NCBI GenBank assembly: GCA_005881175.1
Contig: VBEN01000119.1
Span: 1 to 34,248, forward strand
Length of the DNA: 34,248 nt
Source of the DNA: Chloroflexota bacterium
GTDB lineage: Bacteria; Chloroflexota; Dormibacteria; CF-121
Direction: 5' to 3'
Shown here: piece by piece, positions 17,493-26,432 of the stretch
Numbering within the stretch: the first letter of the stretch is position 1
Layout: each line of letters opens with the position of its first letter
Translations under genes and position numbers: made by a program
Notes under the pieces: generated by a model
Databases searched by the model: none
Told to the model about the DNA's origin: nothing
The model's input: the letters and a program-made list of their open reading frames with translations, nothing else

Positions 17493-18977
17493 TTGAGTTC
17501 CATCGAGCAAGCGCCGAGACTTGTGGACTACAAGGGATCGTTAGACCAAACCCCCCTGCTATCTCTCTTGCAGTCGATGCAAGCTCAGCGTGCCACAGGG
17601 ACCCTTCAAGTACGCAGCGGTGGCGAGGCGTTCTCGCTGTTTTTTCTGTTCGGTCACCTGTTTCACGCCTATGGCAATGGGAGTCAGGGCGAGGAGGCGG
17701 TTTTCGAACCGCTCGCCTGGCGCCAGGGCGATTACACCTTTGATCCCAAGTCGAAGCTCCCAACTGAGGAGACGATCACCGCCCCAACCGCAGACATTCT
17801 GGCGGAGGCGAAGCGACGGGGCGTTCCCGGCGCCGACAACGGTCCGGTGGCGGCGGTCCGATCGCCTGCTGCATCGACTCCAGCGCCGGCGGCCGCTGCG
17901 CCGGCCGCCCCCCAGGTCAGTGAGCGGAGCGTGGTGAGCCAGCAGCCTCAGGCTGCGCCGCAGCCGGCTGCCGAAGAGGCCCCGCCCCCGACGGAGCTGT
18001 ATCCGCTGCCGGTTGGCAAGCTCGTTTACGAGTCTTTGAAGACTGCGTTCGTCGACTTCCCCAAGCTGCTGCGCTCGCTGAGCAGCGACCGGCTGACCGG
18101 CTATCTGCGCCTGACGGGACAGGCCTCCCGCGGCATGATCCTGTTCTACCAGGGCAGCCTGATCGAGAGCTTTTACGACGGGGGCGCGGTCGTGTCCACC
18201 GGTCGGACCGCCTTCTCGCTGTTCAAGAACGATGTCGATCGCGGCGAGGGCAGCATGGACGTCATCGAGCTCACCGCCGAAGTGGTGACGGCCATCTATC
18301 AGCTGCTCACGGCGCCCACCATCCTGCAGGGCCTACTCGCGCGTTTCGTCGATATCCGCGCCCTTCTGCAGTACCTGCAAGAGGAAAAGATTCACGGAAG
18401 CCTGCTCGTCCGAGCCCCAGATGAGATGGGCATCGTCTTGTTGCGCGACGGCCAGCTGCTGGGCGCGTTCACCCGCGGCCAGCCGCAGCTGATGCAGGAT
18501 CCCGAGATCGTGACCCGCTTGTGCGCCGACTCGAAGACGCGGATCGAGGTGAAGGCCGTCGCCGACCTCGAGGAACCGGCTTCCGTGAGCCTGGAAGAGA
18601 TGCTGGCGATGACCCCCTCGGTGCCGGCGACCGTCTACCGGCCGGCGCCGGCCCCACCGTCGACCGCCCCCGCGGCCACCATGGCGCCGACCTCCCGAGC
18701 GCAGCCCCACCCCGCCCCTGCGGCCGCCGCACCCGTCAGCGCCGAGCCGGACATCGACTGGCCGGCCCTGATGAGCCAGCTGAACCAGATGGCGGACAGC
18801 GCGCTGACCAGTCGCTCGAAGAAAGTGAAGGAGATGCTCAGCTCCACCGACCACAGTGTCGACGCGCTGGACCGGACCATCGACCGGATCTCACAAACGT
18901 CGATCATGTTCGTCGACCCGGCGCGCCTGACGAACCTGGCGAACGAGATGCGCCAGCTGCTCGAAGAACAGCGCTAG
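17493..18977 (+). CDS. Multi-domain DUF4388-type protein
   Basis: In-frame TTG 17493 (SSIEQAPRLVDYKGSLDQTPLLSLLQSMQAQRATGTLQVRSGGEAFSLFFLFGHLFHAYG) preceded by GGGAGG; further modules at SDRLTGYLRLTGQASRGMILFYQGSLIESFY and EEKIHGSLLVRAPDEMGIVLLRDGQLLGAF. The raw ORF opens at 17418. Confidence 0.78.
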   Translation: MSSIEQAPRLVDYKGSLDQTPLLSLLQSMQAQRATGTLQVRSGGEAFSLFFLFGHLFHAYGNGSQGEEAVFEPLAWRQGDYTFDPKSKLPTEETITAPTADILAEAKRRGVPGADNGPVAAVRSPAASTPAPAAAAPAAPQVSERSVVSQQPQAAPQPAAEEAPPPTELYPLPVGKLVYESLKTAFVDFPKLLRSLSSDRLTGYLRLTGQASRGMILFYQGSLIESFYDGGAVVSTGRTAFSLFKNDVDRGEGSMDVIELTAEVVTAIYQLLTAPTILQGLLARFVDIRALLQYLQEEKIHGSLLVRAPDEMGIVLLRDGQLLGAFTRGQPQLMQDPEIVTRLCADSKTRIEVKAVADLEEPASVSLEEMLAMTPSVPATVYRPAPAPPSTAPAATMAPTSRAQPHPAPAAAAPVSAEPDIDWPALMSQLNQMADSALTSRSKKVKEMLSSTDHSVDALDRTIDRISQTSIMFVDPARLTNLANEMRQLLEEQR

Positions 18978-19053
18978 CGCTAACCAGGTTCCGCCGGTTC
19001 CGTCGTGTTGCCGCGCTTAGAGTCGGCTAATTTCGCTCCCCTAGTATCTGGTG

Positions 19054-20742
19054 ATGCGGCGGGGCATCGTTCTTACCGTGGCTATGCTCGCCTGCCTGTT
19101 GAGCGCATGCGCCCTCAATCCGCCGCGAATCGTGAGCATCTCGCCCAGCAGGGAGGGCACCGATGTGGCGACGAACCAGGCCATCAGCATCAGCTTCGAC
19201 CGTCCCATGAACCACGATTCGGTCGAGAAGCGGTTTCAGCTGTCACCCGCCCTCACAGAATGCGTCGGTTCAAGGAATTGCCGCTTCGCCTGGACCGGCA
19301 ACACCCTGATGTTCATTCACACGCACGTCAATTTCCAATTGTCCACCGCCTATACCGTCGCGATGCATTCCGGCTACGCCGACGCCGACGGTCAACAGAA
19401 CACCCTCGAACACTCCTGGCGCTTCACCACGGAGGGCCGGCCGCTGCTGACCTCGGTCGATCCGTCCGACGGGGCCGGTTCCGTCGCCCCTGACCGGAAC
19501 ATCATCCTTAGCTTCAACCGGGCGATGCGCGCCGACACGATGCGGGCGGCGGTGCAGCTGAGTCCGGACACGCCCTTTGTGCTGCGCACCCGGCCTGGGG
19601 GCGATGCCTCGCAATACGAAATCATTCCTCTCTCCGTGCTGCAGTCCAATCAGCCCTACACCGTCTCGATCGATCGGCCGCTGGACGCGCACGACAACGC
19701 CCTGGACCGACGGGTGCAAATCCACTTTCGCACCGGAGCGCTTTCCCTCTCACGCAAGGTCGGGTACCTGGTCGGACAGCGGGAGCAGCCGGCCTTCGCG
19801 GTCGGGATCGTCGATCCTCACGCGGACAGCTTTCTGGCGCGTGCCACCCCCAAAATCGTTTACCGGCTCAGCGGGCAGAGCCAGCAGGACGCCATCCTGT
19901 CGTTCGACTGGGCGCCGGAAGGGCGGCGGCTGGCGTTAGTCCAGGCATCACGCAACGCTGCTTCCGGCGCGATCCTGATCGTCGACGTGTCCAGCGGGGC
20001 TGTCGTGAGTCCCGGCATCAGCGGCTCGCAGGTCTACTGGTCCGTCGATGGGACGATCGTCTATCTCAAGGACGGAAGCTTGCGCCGGTTTCGGCCGTCG
20101 ACCCTCAACGACGTGGCCCTGACCGATCCGGCCGACGGCCGGGTGGCCGGCCCGGTCGCGCTCAGTCCCGATGGCAGGTCGGTCGCCTACAGCACGGTTG
20201 ATGCGCTGGGTCTCAACCATCTGTGGATCATGAATCTCGACCTTCGCAGTCGCTACCGCCCTGCCGGGCTCGATGACCCCGCCGACCGCCCCGCCTGGTC
20301 GCCGAATGGGACCAAACTGGCTTTTCGCAGGATCACGGCAGGCGGCCCTGAGCTCTGGATCTATGACCTCTCCGCCAGCGGTGCGAGCGCCTACCGCCGC
20401 GGTGGTCCGCTGGACATCACCGCGGCCGCCTGGCTGAGCGACAACAGCACCCTGTTTGCCGCGACCGGTGTCGGCGAAACGGCGACGCTCTATCGCGTCA
20501 ACATCTTTTCCGCCGGCGAAGCGGGTGGCGTGGTCAAGGTCACCGGCGGCAAGGAGGCGCCGAACGGGTCGACGCCGAATACCCCCGCGTACGACCGCCG
20601 GGTGAGCTTCACCGGCCAGGTTGGTGACCTGCCCCAGATCTTCGTGATGAATGGCGACGGCTCCCGCCCCCAGCAGCTCACAGAATGGGAAGCGGATTAC
20701 CCGTACACCGGAACTTCGCCGAACTGGAATCCGGCCGGCTAG
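19054..20742 (+). CDS. Lipoprotein with tandem SbsA-like Ig (Big_5) domains and a TolB/PD40-type beta-propeller
   Basis: Lipobox LACLLSAC; PRIVSISPSREGTDVATNQAISISFDRPMNHDSV and PLLTSVDPSDGAGSVAPDRNIILSFNRAMRADTM (Big_5 x2); repeated LSPDGRSVAYSTV, WSPNGTKLAFRRI, IFVMNGDGSRPQQLTE. Confidence 0.85.
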   Translation: MRRGIVLTVAMLACLLSACALNPPRIVSISPSREGTDVATNQAISISFDRPMNHDSVEKRFQLSPALTECVGSRNCRFAWTGNTLMFIHTHVNFQLSTAYTVAMHSGYADADGQQNTLEHSWRFTTEGRPLLTSVDPSDGAGSVAPDRNIILSFNRAMRADTMRAAVQLSPDTPFVLRTRPGGDASQYEIIPLSVLQSNQPYTVSIDRPLDAHDNALDRRVQIHFRTGALSLSRKVGYLVGQREQPAFAVGIVDPHADSFLARATPKIVYRLSGQSQQDAILSFDWAPEGRRLALVQASRNAASGAILIVDVSSGAVVSPGISGSQVYWSVDGTIVYLKDGSLRRFRPSTLNDVALTDPADGRVAGPVALSPDGRSVAYSTVDALGLNHLWIMNLDLRSRYRPAGLDDPADRPAWSPNGTKLAFRRITAGGPELWIYDLSASGASAYRRGGPLDITAAAWLSDNSTLFAATGVGETATLYRVNIFSAGEAGGVVKVTGGKEAPNGSTPNTPAYDRRVSFTGQVGDLPQIFVMNGDGSRPQQLTEWEADYPYTGTSPNWNPAG

Positions 20743-22004
20743 GCAGCTTTCGGAACGACGTCGTCCTGGCTCGAGTCGATCTGGGGCGGCTTCAGGTAGT
20801 TCGCGTGGAAGTAGGCGCGAACGGCGATCGTGATCAGCATGGCGATCGCCATCAGCACCGCCGATGACCAGAACGGCATCCCCGCTTGGAACCCGTACAT
20901 CCAGCCGCCGATCGGGTAGGCCACGACGACCACCGCCCCGGTGACAAGCGCGAACAGGCCGTAGCCCCTCGCCATGGCGTGGTCGGGGAGCACCTCGCCG
21001 ATGACCGCGGTCATCACCTGGCGGAAGGACCAGAAGGCACCCCGCAGGAAGAACGCGAGGCCGAGCATCGGCAGCGCCGTGGAGGAAAGCAGCAAGACCG
21101 CGGATACCACGTAGGCAGCCTCGAAGCAGAGCACGATACCGACACTGCCCATCGATCGACGCAGCTGGCCGAGACTGAGTCCTAACAGCACCGACCCTAA
21201 GTACAGAATGCTCATCAGGACGCCGATCCAGACGTTGTCGACATGGGCCGCTTCGCTGGCATAGAGGGCTGTGAAGGTCCAGGGGATGAAGATGATGACG
21301 GTGACGAGCGTGAACAACACGAGCAGCACGCGGAACGCCGGAAACCCCATGAGGTCGCGGTAGCGCAGGGACGGGAGGGCCAGCCGCGGCGGTTCCTTCG
21401 CCGGCAAGAACCAGATACAGATCGCCGCCAGCGCGAAGAATCCGGTGGCCACCCAGAACAGCGCGCGCAGTGACATGACCTGGGCAAGCAGGCCGGTCAG
21501 CAGGTTCGAGGCGATCAGCCCGAGGGAGTAGGCGGAGAGCACGGTGGTCATCACCATGGCGATCCGATCCCGTGGTACGCCGAGCGTGAGGTAGACGCTG
21601 ATCGCCGGGGTATTGACGACCGACGCCTGCATCAAGACGACGCCGAGCGCGGTCCAGGCCCAGTGTGGGGCGACCGCGAAGCAGAGCGGGCCGGGGATCG
21701 CGATCAGCCAGCCGGCGATGATCGTCTTGTGCAGATCGCGGCGCTCGGCCAGGCGGGTGCCGGGGAAGATCACCAGCGTCGCCACGAGCATGCCGATCGC
21801 GGCCATCAGTCCGATCTCAAAAGCGTTGGCCCCCAGGTCATGCTGGTAGATGGTTCCGAAGGCGATGAAGGGGCCCGCGCCCAGTCCCGAGAGCCCGAGG
21901 GCAAAGAAGAGGAGCCAGCCGCCGCGATCGATCCGGACTCGGGTCTCGGGCCGATGACCGCCGATGGGGGCCGGTCGGGGACGCGGCACGCGGGCGCGAA
22001 GCAC
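20739..22004 (-). CDS. MFS transporter
   Basis: 421 aa, about 12 TM segments; GLMAAIGMLVATLVIFPGTRLAERRDLHKTIIAGW loop, typical MFS layout. Confidence 0.88.
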   Translation of the reverse strand: MLRARVPRPRPAPIGGHRPETRVRIDRGGWLLFFALGLSGLGAGPFIAFGTIYQHDLGANAFEIGLMAAIGMLVATLVIFPGTRLAERRDLHKTIIAGWLIAIPGPLCFAVAPHWAWTALGVVLMQASVVNTPAISVYLTLGVPRDRIAMVMTTVLSAYSLGLIASNLLTGLLAQVMSLRALFWVATGFFALAAICIWFLPAKEPPRLALPSLRYRDLMGFPAFRVLLVLFTLVTVIIFIPWTFTALYASEAAHVDNVWIGVLMSILYLGSVLLGLSLGQLRRSMGSVGIVLCFEAAYVVSAVLLLSSTALPMLGLAFFLRGAFWSFRQVMTAVIGEVLPDHAMARGYGLFALVTGAVVVVAYPIGGWMYGFQAGMPFWSSAVLMAIAMLITIAVRAYFHANYLKPPQIDSSQDDVVPKAA

Positions 22005-22082
22005 GCTGATATATCGCGCCGCACCCAGCGACCCATCGAGGGGTGCGGCGACGAAGTCGTGAAGGGTTGGGCCGGCGCGTCG

Positions 22083-24305
22083 CTATGCGGCCAGCGGTTC
22101 GTCCAGGCTGATCCGCCGGTGCAGTCGCGCCAGCCGCCGCGGCGCCCACCAGTTGGCCTGGCCCAGCAGCCGCATCACCGCCGGCACGATCAGCGCCCGC
22201 ACCAGGGTGGCGTCGAGCGCCACGGCGATCGCGAGGCCTAGCCCGATCGACTTGATCAGTACCACGTCGGCCAGACCGAACGCCAGGAACACCGCCACCA
22301 TGATGGCCGCCGCCCCGGTGATCAGCCGTCCGCTTCGCTCCAGCCCATCGGCAACCGCCTGGGTGGTATCTCGGTTGCGCCGGTATTCTTCCTGGATCCG
22401 GCTGATGAGGAGCACCTCGTAGTCCATCGAGAGCCCGAAGACGATACAGAACAGCAGCACGGGCACCGAGGGATCAAGTGGAGCGGCGGTGAAGTTGAGC
22501 AACGAGCTGAGATGGCCCTGCTGGAAGATCCAGACCAGCGCCCCGAACGAGGCGCCGATCGACAGGATGTTCATGATGACCGCCTTCAAGGGCAGCACCA
22601 CCGAACCCGTCAGCAGGAACAGGACGATGTAGGTGACGACCATGACGTACACGACCGCCAGTGGGATGCGCTCCAGGATGAAATCGGTGAAATCGATGGA
22701 GAAGGCCGCCACCAACATTGAGCTTCCGCTGGGCGGAGCCATGCTGCGTAGCCTGTGGACGATCGCGCGCGAGGCATCACTTTCCTGGCCGTGTTTGGTC
22801 ACGACGGACAACACGGCAATCTCCGAGCCGGTGGTCCCATGGACGATCGCCTGGACGCGGGCCGGCTGCGCCGAGGTCGACTGGGTCAGCAGGGTCTGGT
22901 AGTCGGAGCGACTCAGCGACCCGTCGAAGCTCACCATGCTCTCGACGCCTTCCACCCCTGGGATCTGCTTGATCCGCTGACCGAGGTCGTAGAGGGCGCC
23001 CACCCGATCCCTGGTGAGCGGGCCGCCGCTCGGGTAGCGAACGACGACGCTGAAAAACGTCTGGCCCTGCCCCGGAAACTTTTGCAGTTGGTCATAGCCA
23101 CGCCGGGTCTCGGCGTTCGGCGGCAGCATGCCAACGTCGCCATTGGCGATGCGAATCTGTAGGAACGGCAAGGCCATCAGGACCAGCAGGGCGACGACCG
23201 GGAGCAGCACGAGCAACGGCCGCCGCATCACCCGGATGGCGAGCCCATGCCACAGCCCCCGGCCGGCGGCACGGCGGGGCAGCGGCAGGCGAGCCCAGTT
23301 CACGCGATGGCCAAGGATGGCCAGCAGCGACGCAAGGAACGTCAGCGCGTAGAGCACGGCGATGGCGACCACGATGGCCCCGGCGAAACCCATCGATGCC
23401 AGAAAGGAACCCTGAAAGAAGAGCATGGCGCTCAGCCCGATCGCGACCGTGATCCCGGAGAAGGTCACCGCCCGACCGGAGGTCCGCATGCTGGCGATGA
23501 GCGCCTGCTCAGGGGTGCGGCCGGCGGACATCTCTTCGCGGAACCGGTTCACGATGAAAAGCGAATAGTCGATCGCCACGCCAAGGCCGATCAGGGTGAC
23601 GATATTGGTGGCATAGGTCGAGACATCGGTGAAGCGCGCCAGCACCCCAACACCGGCGAGGCCCCCGACGACCGCAAGCCCGCCCACGCCAAGCGGCAGC
23701 AGCATGCTGACGACCGTGGCGAAGACGATCAAGAGCAGGGGAACGATGATGACCAGCGAGACGAGCTCGGCCCGCTGCAGGTCGGAAGCCAGGAACTTGT
23801 CGAAGTCCGAACCAATGGCGACGTTACCGGTGCCGAGCACTTGGAGACGGTCCGATTGGACCTCCGCGCGCAGTTGCGAATAGTACCGGCGTGCGCTGGG
23901 ATAGTCGTCCTTGAGTGAAACCTGGGCGAAGGCATGGTGGCCGTCGGTCGACGTCATGGCACGGGCTTGCTCGGCCGGCACGTCGAACGGGGTGTCGACC
24001 GTTTTCACGCGCGAATCCGACTTCAGAGGTTGCAGCGCGGTGAGCATGGCCTGCTTGAAGCCGGGATCGGTGACCGCCATCGCGTCGCTGCCAAACACGA
24101 GCACGAAGGACGAGCCGGCGCCATTCTGCGGAAGCTGGTCCTGCATGAGGGCCAGCGCACGGCCCGACTCGGTATTCTGGCCGCCACTGTTCTTCAGCGT
24201 CCCGCCGTTGAGAAGCGCGAAAATCGAGCCGGCCAGCATGGCGGCGGAAACGCCCAGCACCGCCCAGCGATGCCGGTAGACGAACTGACCCCACCACGCA
24301 AACAT
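22083..24305 (-). CDS. MMPL family RND transporter
   Basis: 740 aa; LIGLGVAIDYSLFIVNRFREEMSAGRTPEQAL and VFGLSMDYEVLLISRIQEEYRRNRDTTQAVADGLERSGRLITGAA (duplicated MMPL core). Confidence 0.95.
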   Translation of the reverse strand: MFAWWGQFVYRHRWAVLGVSAAMLAGSIFALLNGGTLKNSGGQNTESGRALALMQDQLPQNGAGSSFVLVFGSDAMAVTDPGFKQAMLTALQPLKSDSRVKTVDTPFDVPAEQARAMTSTDGHHAFAQVSLKDDYPSARRYYSQLRAEVQSDRLQVLGTGNVAIGSDFDKFLASDLQRAELVSLVIIVPLLLIVFATVVSMLLPLGVGGLAVVGGLAGVGVLARFTDVSTYATNIVTLIGLGVAIDYSLFIVNRFREEMSAGRTPEQALIASMRTSGRAVTFSGITVAIGLSAMLFFQGSFLASMGFAGAIVVAIAVLYALTFLASLLAILGHRVNWARLPLPRRAAGRGLWHGLAIRVMRRPLLVLLPVVALLVLMALPFLQIRIANGDVGMLPPNAETRRGYDQLQKFPGQGQTFFSVVVRYPSGGPLTRDRVGALYDLGQRIKQIPGVEGVESMVSFDGSLSRSDYQTLLTQSTSAQPARVQAIVHGTTGSEIAVLSVVTKHGQESDASRAIVHRLRSMAPPSGSSMLVAAFSIDFTDFILERIPLAVVYVMVVTYIVLFLLTGSVVLPLKAVIMNILSIGASFGALVWIFQQGHLSSLLNFTAAPLDPSVPVLLFCIVFGLSMDYEVLLISRIQEEYRRNRDTTQAVADGLERSGRLITGAAAIMVAVFLAFGLADVVLIKSIGLGLAIAVALDATLVRALIVPAVMRLLGQANWWAPRRLARLHRRISLDEPLAA

Positions 24306-24306
24306 C

Positions 24307-24933
24307 TCAGCTCACCGGTGACGACGGCTGTCGTCGTCCTGTCGCGAAGGCCATCGTCATTTCACTCAGCGCGTCGATGGCCGCGTCGGCGTCAAACGAA
24401 GGATTCATGACCTTCTGCAGGTAGATGCCGTGCAGGCTACCCCAGATGCTCGCCGCGATCGCGTCAACGGACGCCACCGGCGGCTCGGCCATGCCCGCGA
24501 TCACGCCCTGCGTGATGCGGGCGACGAAGGCCCGGCGCTCGTCGATAAAGGTCCGCACCGCCGAGGCGATCTTCGGATTGTGCAGGCCAACCCCGAACAT
24601 GTCGAAGGTCAGCACAAACAGCTCGGCATAGGCCTTGAGCTCGTGCTTGGCCAGCTCGAAGCCCATGCGGGCGAAGGCCATCGGGTCGGCATCTTCCGGC
24701 AGGGGCCCCATGAGGTTGAGCCCGGCCTGCTCCCAGGCGCGCATCGCCGGTTCACAGCCACGCTCGATCGCCGCCACCAGCAGGTCTTCCTTGGTCTCGA
24801 AGTAGTAGTGGGCCAGCCCGGGCGCGACCCCCGCCTCGGCGGCGATGTCCTTCATCGAGGTCTCGTGGTAGCCCTGCCTGACCAGCGCCCGGTAGGCGGC
24901 GTCGATGATCCGGTCCTTGGTCTGATCAGGCAC
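24307..24933 (-). CDS. TetR family transcriptional regulator
   Basis: (M)PDQTKDRIIDAAYRALVRQGYHETSMKDIAAEAGVAPGLAHYYFETKEDLL HTH; GTG 24933 with GGAGG upstream; 1 bp from the MMPL start. Confidence 0.93.
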   Translation of the reverse strand: MPDQTKDRIIDAAYRALVRQGYHETSMKDIAAEAGVAPGLAHYYFETKEDLLVAAIERGCEPAMRAWEQAGLNLMGPLPEDADPMAFARMGFELAKHELKAYAELFVLTFDMFGVGLHNPKIASAVRTFIDERRAFVARITQGVIAGMAEPPVASVDAIAASIWGSLHGIYLQKVMNPSFDADAAIDALSEMTMAFATGRRQPSSPVS

Positions 24934-25013
24934 GAGACCTCCGTTTCTTAGTTGGTCAGTCAATCAAAGCCGCAGGGGCTATTGAACCAAACTCTGAGCC
25001 CGAAGTCAATCGG

Positions 25014-26315
25014 TCAGCCGGCGACGGCCGGACGCAGCTCGGGCAGTCGAGGCACGGTGTATTCGGCGACCAACCGGTCCACCGTGTCGGTCCAGCTGAA
25101 CTGGGTGGCGACGAGCCGGCTCCGGCGGCTGAAGCAGCGCCGCAGCTCCCCGTCGCTAAGGAGTCGGCCGATCCGCTCCGCGTACTGGGCGGGATCGTGC
25201 GAGATCAGGGTGAATCCGGTCAGGCCATCCTTCACGATGGTTGGCACGCCGCCCACCCGGGCGGCCACCACCGGAGTGCCGCAGGCGCTAGCCTCGAGCG
25301 CCACCAGGCCGAACGATTCGCTGTACGAGGGCACCACGCACACCGCCGCCAGGCTGAGGTAGCTGGCGAGCGCCTCCTGGTCGACCGATCCCGCAAACCG
25401 AACCTGGCCACTGACGCCCAGCTCTCGCGTCAGCGCTTCCAGGCGGGCGCGCTCGCCACCGCTGGCGCGGCTTTCACTGGCGCCGTTCTGGCTGTCGGCC
25501 CCGATCACGATCAGCACCGGCCGTTTGGAAAGCTCGCCGGCTCCGGCGAGCAGCGCGATCGCCCGGATCACGATCTCCGCTCCCTTCAGCCGCTCGAGCC
25601 GGCCGGCGAAAACGACGACTGGAGCATCGCCCAGACCCAGCCGCATCCGTAGAGCATCAGTCGGCCGGGGGGCGAAAAGCCGCAGGTCGACGCCGGGTGC
25701 GACCACGCTGACGCGCTGACGCGACGCGCTGTAGAGTCGCACCAGGTCGTCGGCCTCCTGGAGGCTGGAGGCGATCAGGCGATCGGCATTGCGCACGATG
25801 GCCTGCTCGACCGCGATACGGTGTTCCGGCTCAACCACGGCCCCCTCCGCCGCCCGCTCGTTCTTGACCCGGGCAAGCGTGTGGAAGGTATGGAACCAGG
25901 GCAGCTTCCATTCGTCGCGCAGGCGGGCCGCCACCCAACCCGACAGCCAGTAATGACTGTGCACCAGGCTATAGCCGCTGCGGCGGCGTCGCTGCTCGGT
26001 GAGCACCGCGTCGGTGAAGCCGGGGAGCAAGTCGAAGAGGCGGCCCTTGTCAACGTCTTCGGGGGGACCGACTCGCAACCGGGTGACCCAGCTCTTCTCG
26101 GCCAGCCGCACGCGTTCGGGCCCGCCAGCGCTCGAACGGCGGGTGAAGACCTCGGTTGGGATGCCGCGCCGGCTCAGCTCTTCGCAGACCGCCCGGACAT
26201 AGACGTTCATCCCGCCGTTTTCTCCCGCCCCCAGAGCGGCAACCGGCGAGGCGTGCAGGCTAACGATGGCGAGCGGTTTCAGCGACGTCCTCCTTGCGGT
26301 GTGATGGAGCGCCAC
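25014..26315 (-). CDS. GT4 family glycosyltransferase (MshA/sucrose-phosphate-synthase-like)
   Basis: LKPLAIVSLHASPVAALGAGENGGMNVYVRAVCEELSRRG, VHSHYWLSGWVAARL, VVPSYSESFGLVALEASACGTPVVAARVGG. The supplied 736-aa ORF is an over-extension; start is GTG 26315 or CTG 26282. Confidence 0.88.
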   Translation of the reverse strand: MALHHTARRTSLKPLAIVSLHASPVAALGAGENGGMNVYVRAVCEELSRRGIPTEVFTRRSSAGGPERVRLAEKSWVTRLRVGPPEDVDKGRLFDLLPGFTDAVLTEQRRRRSGYSLVHSHYWLSGWVAARLRDEWKLPWFHTFHTLARVKNERAAEGAVVEPEHRIAVEQAIVRNADRLIASSLQEADDLVRLYSASRQRVSVVAPGVDLRLFAPRPTDALRMRLGLGDAPVVVFAGRLERLKGAEIVIRAIALLAGAGELSKRPVLIVIGADSQNGASESRASGGERARLEALTRELGVSGQVRFAGSVDQEALASYLSLAAVCVVPSYSESFGLVALEASACGTPVVAARVGGVPTIVKDGLTGFTLISHDPAQYAERIGRLLSDGELRRCFSRRSRLVATQFSWTDTVDRLVAEYTVPRLPELRPAVAG

Positions 26316-26432
26316 TCCATCGTCGCGGTTTGGTCGCCATCCGGTCAACTTCAAATCAGTACAAGCGGGCGGCGGATCGGCAGCAAACCTGCGCCGGCCA
26401 CTTAACGGGCCACCACCCGACGGTACGCTACG

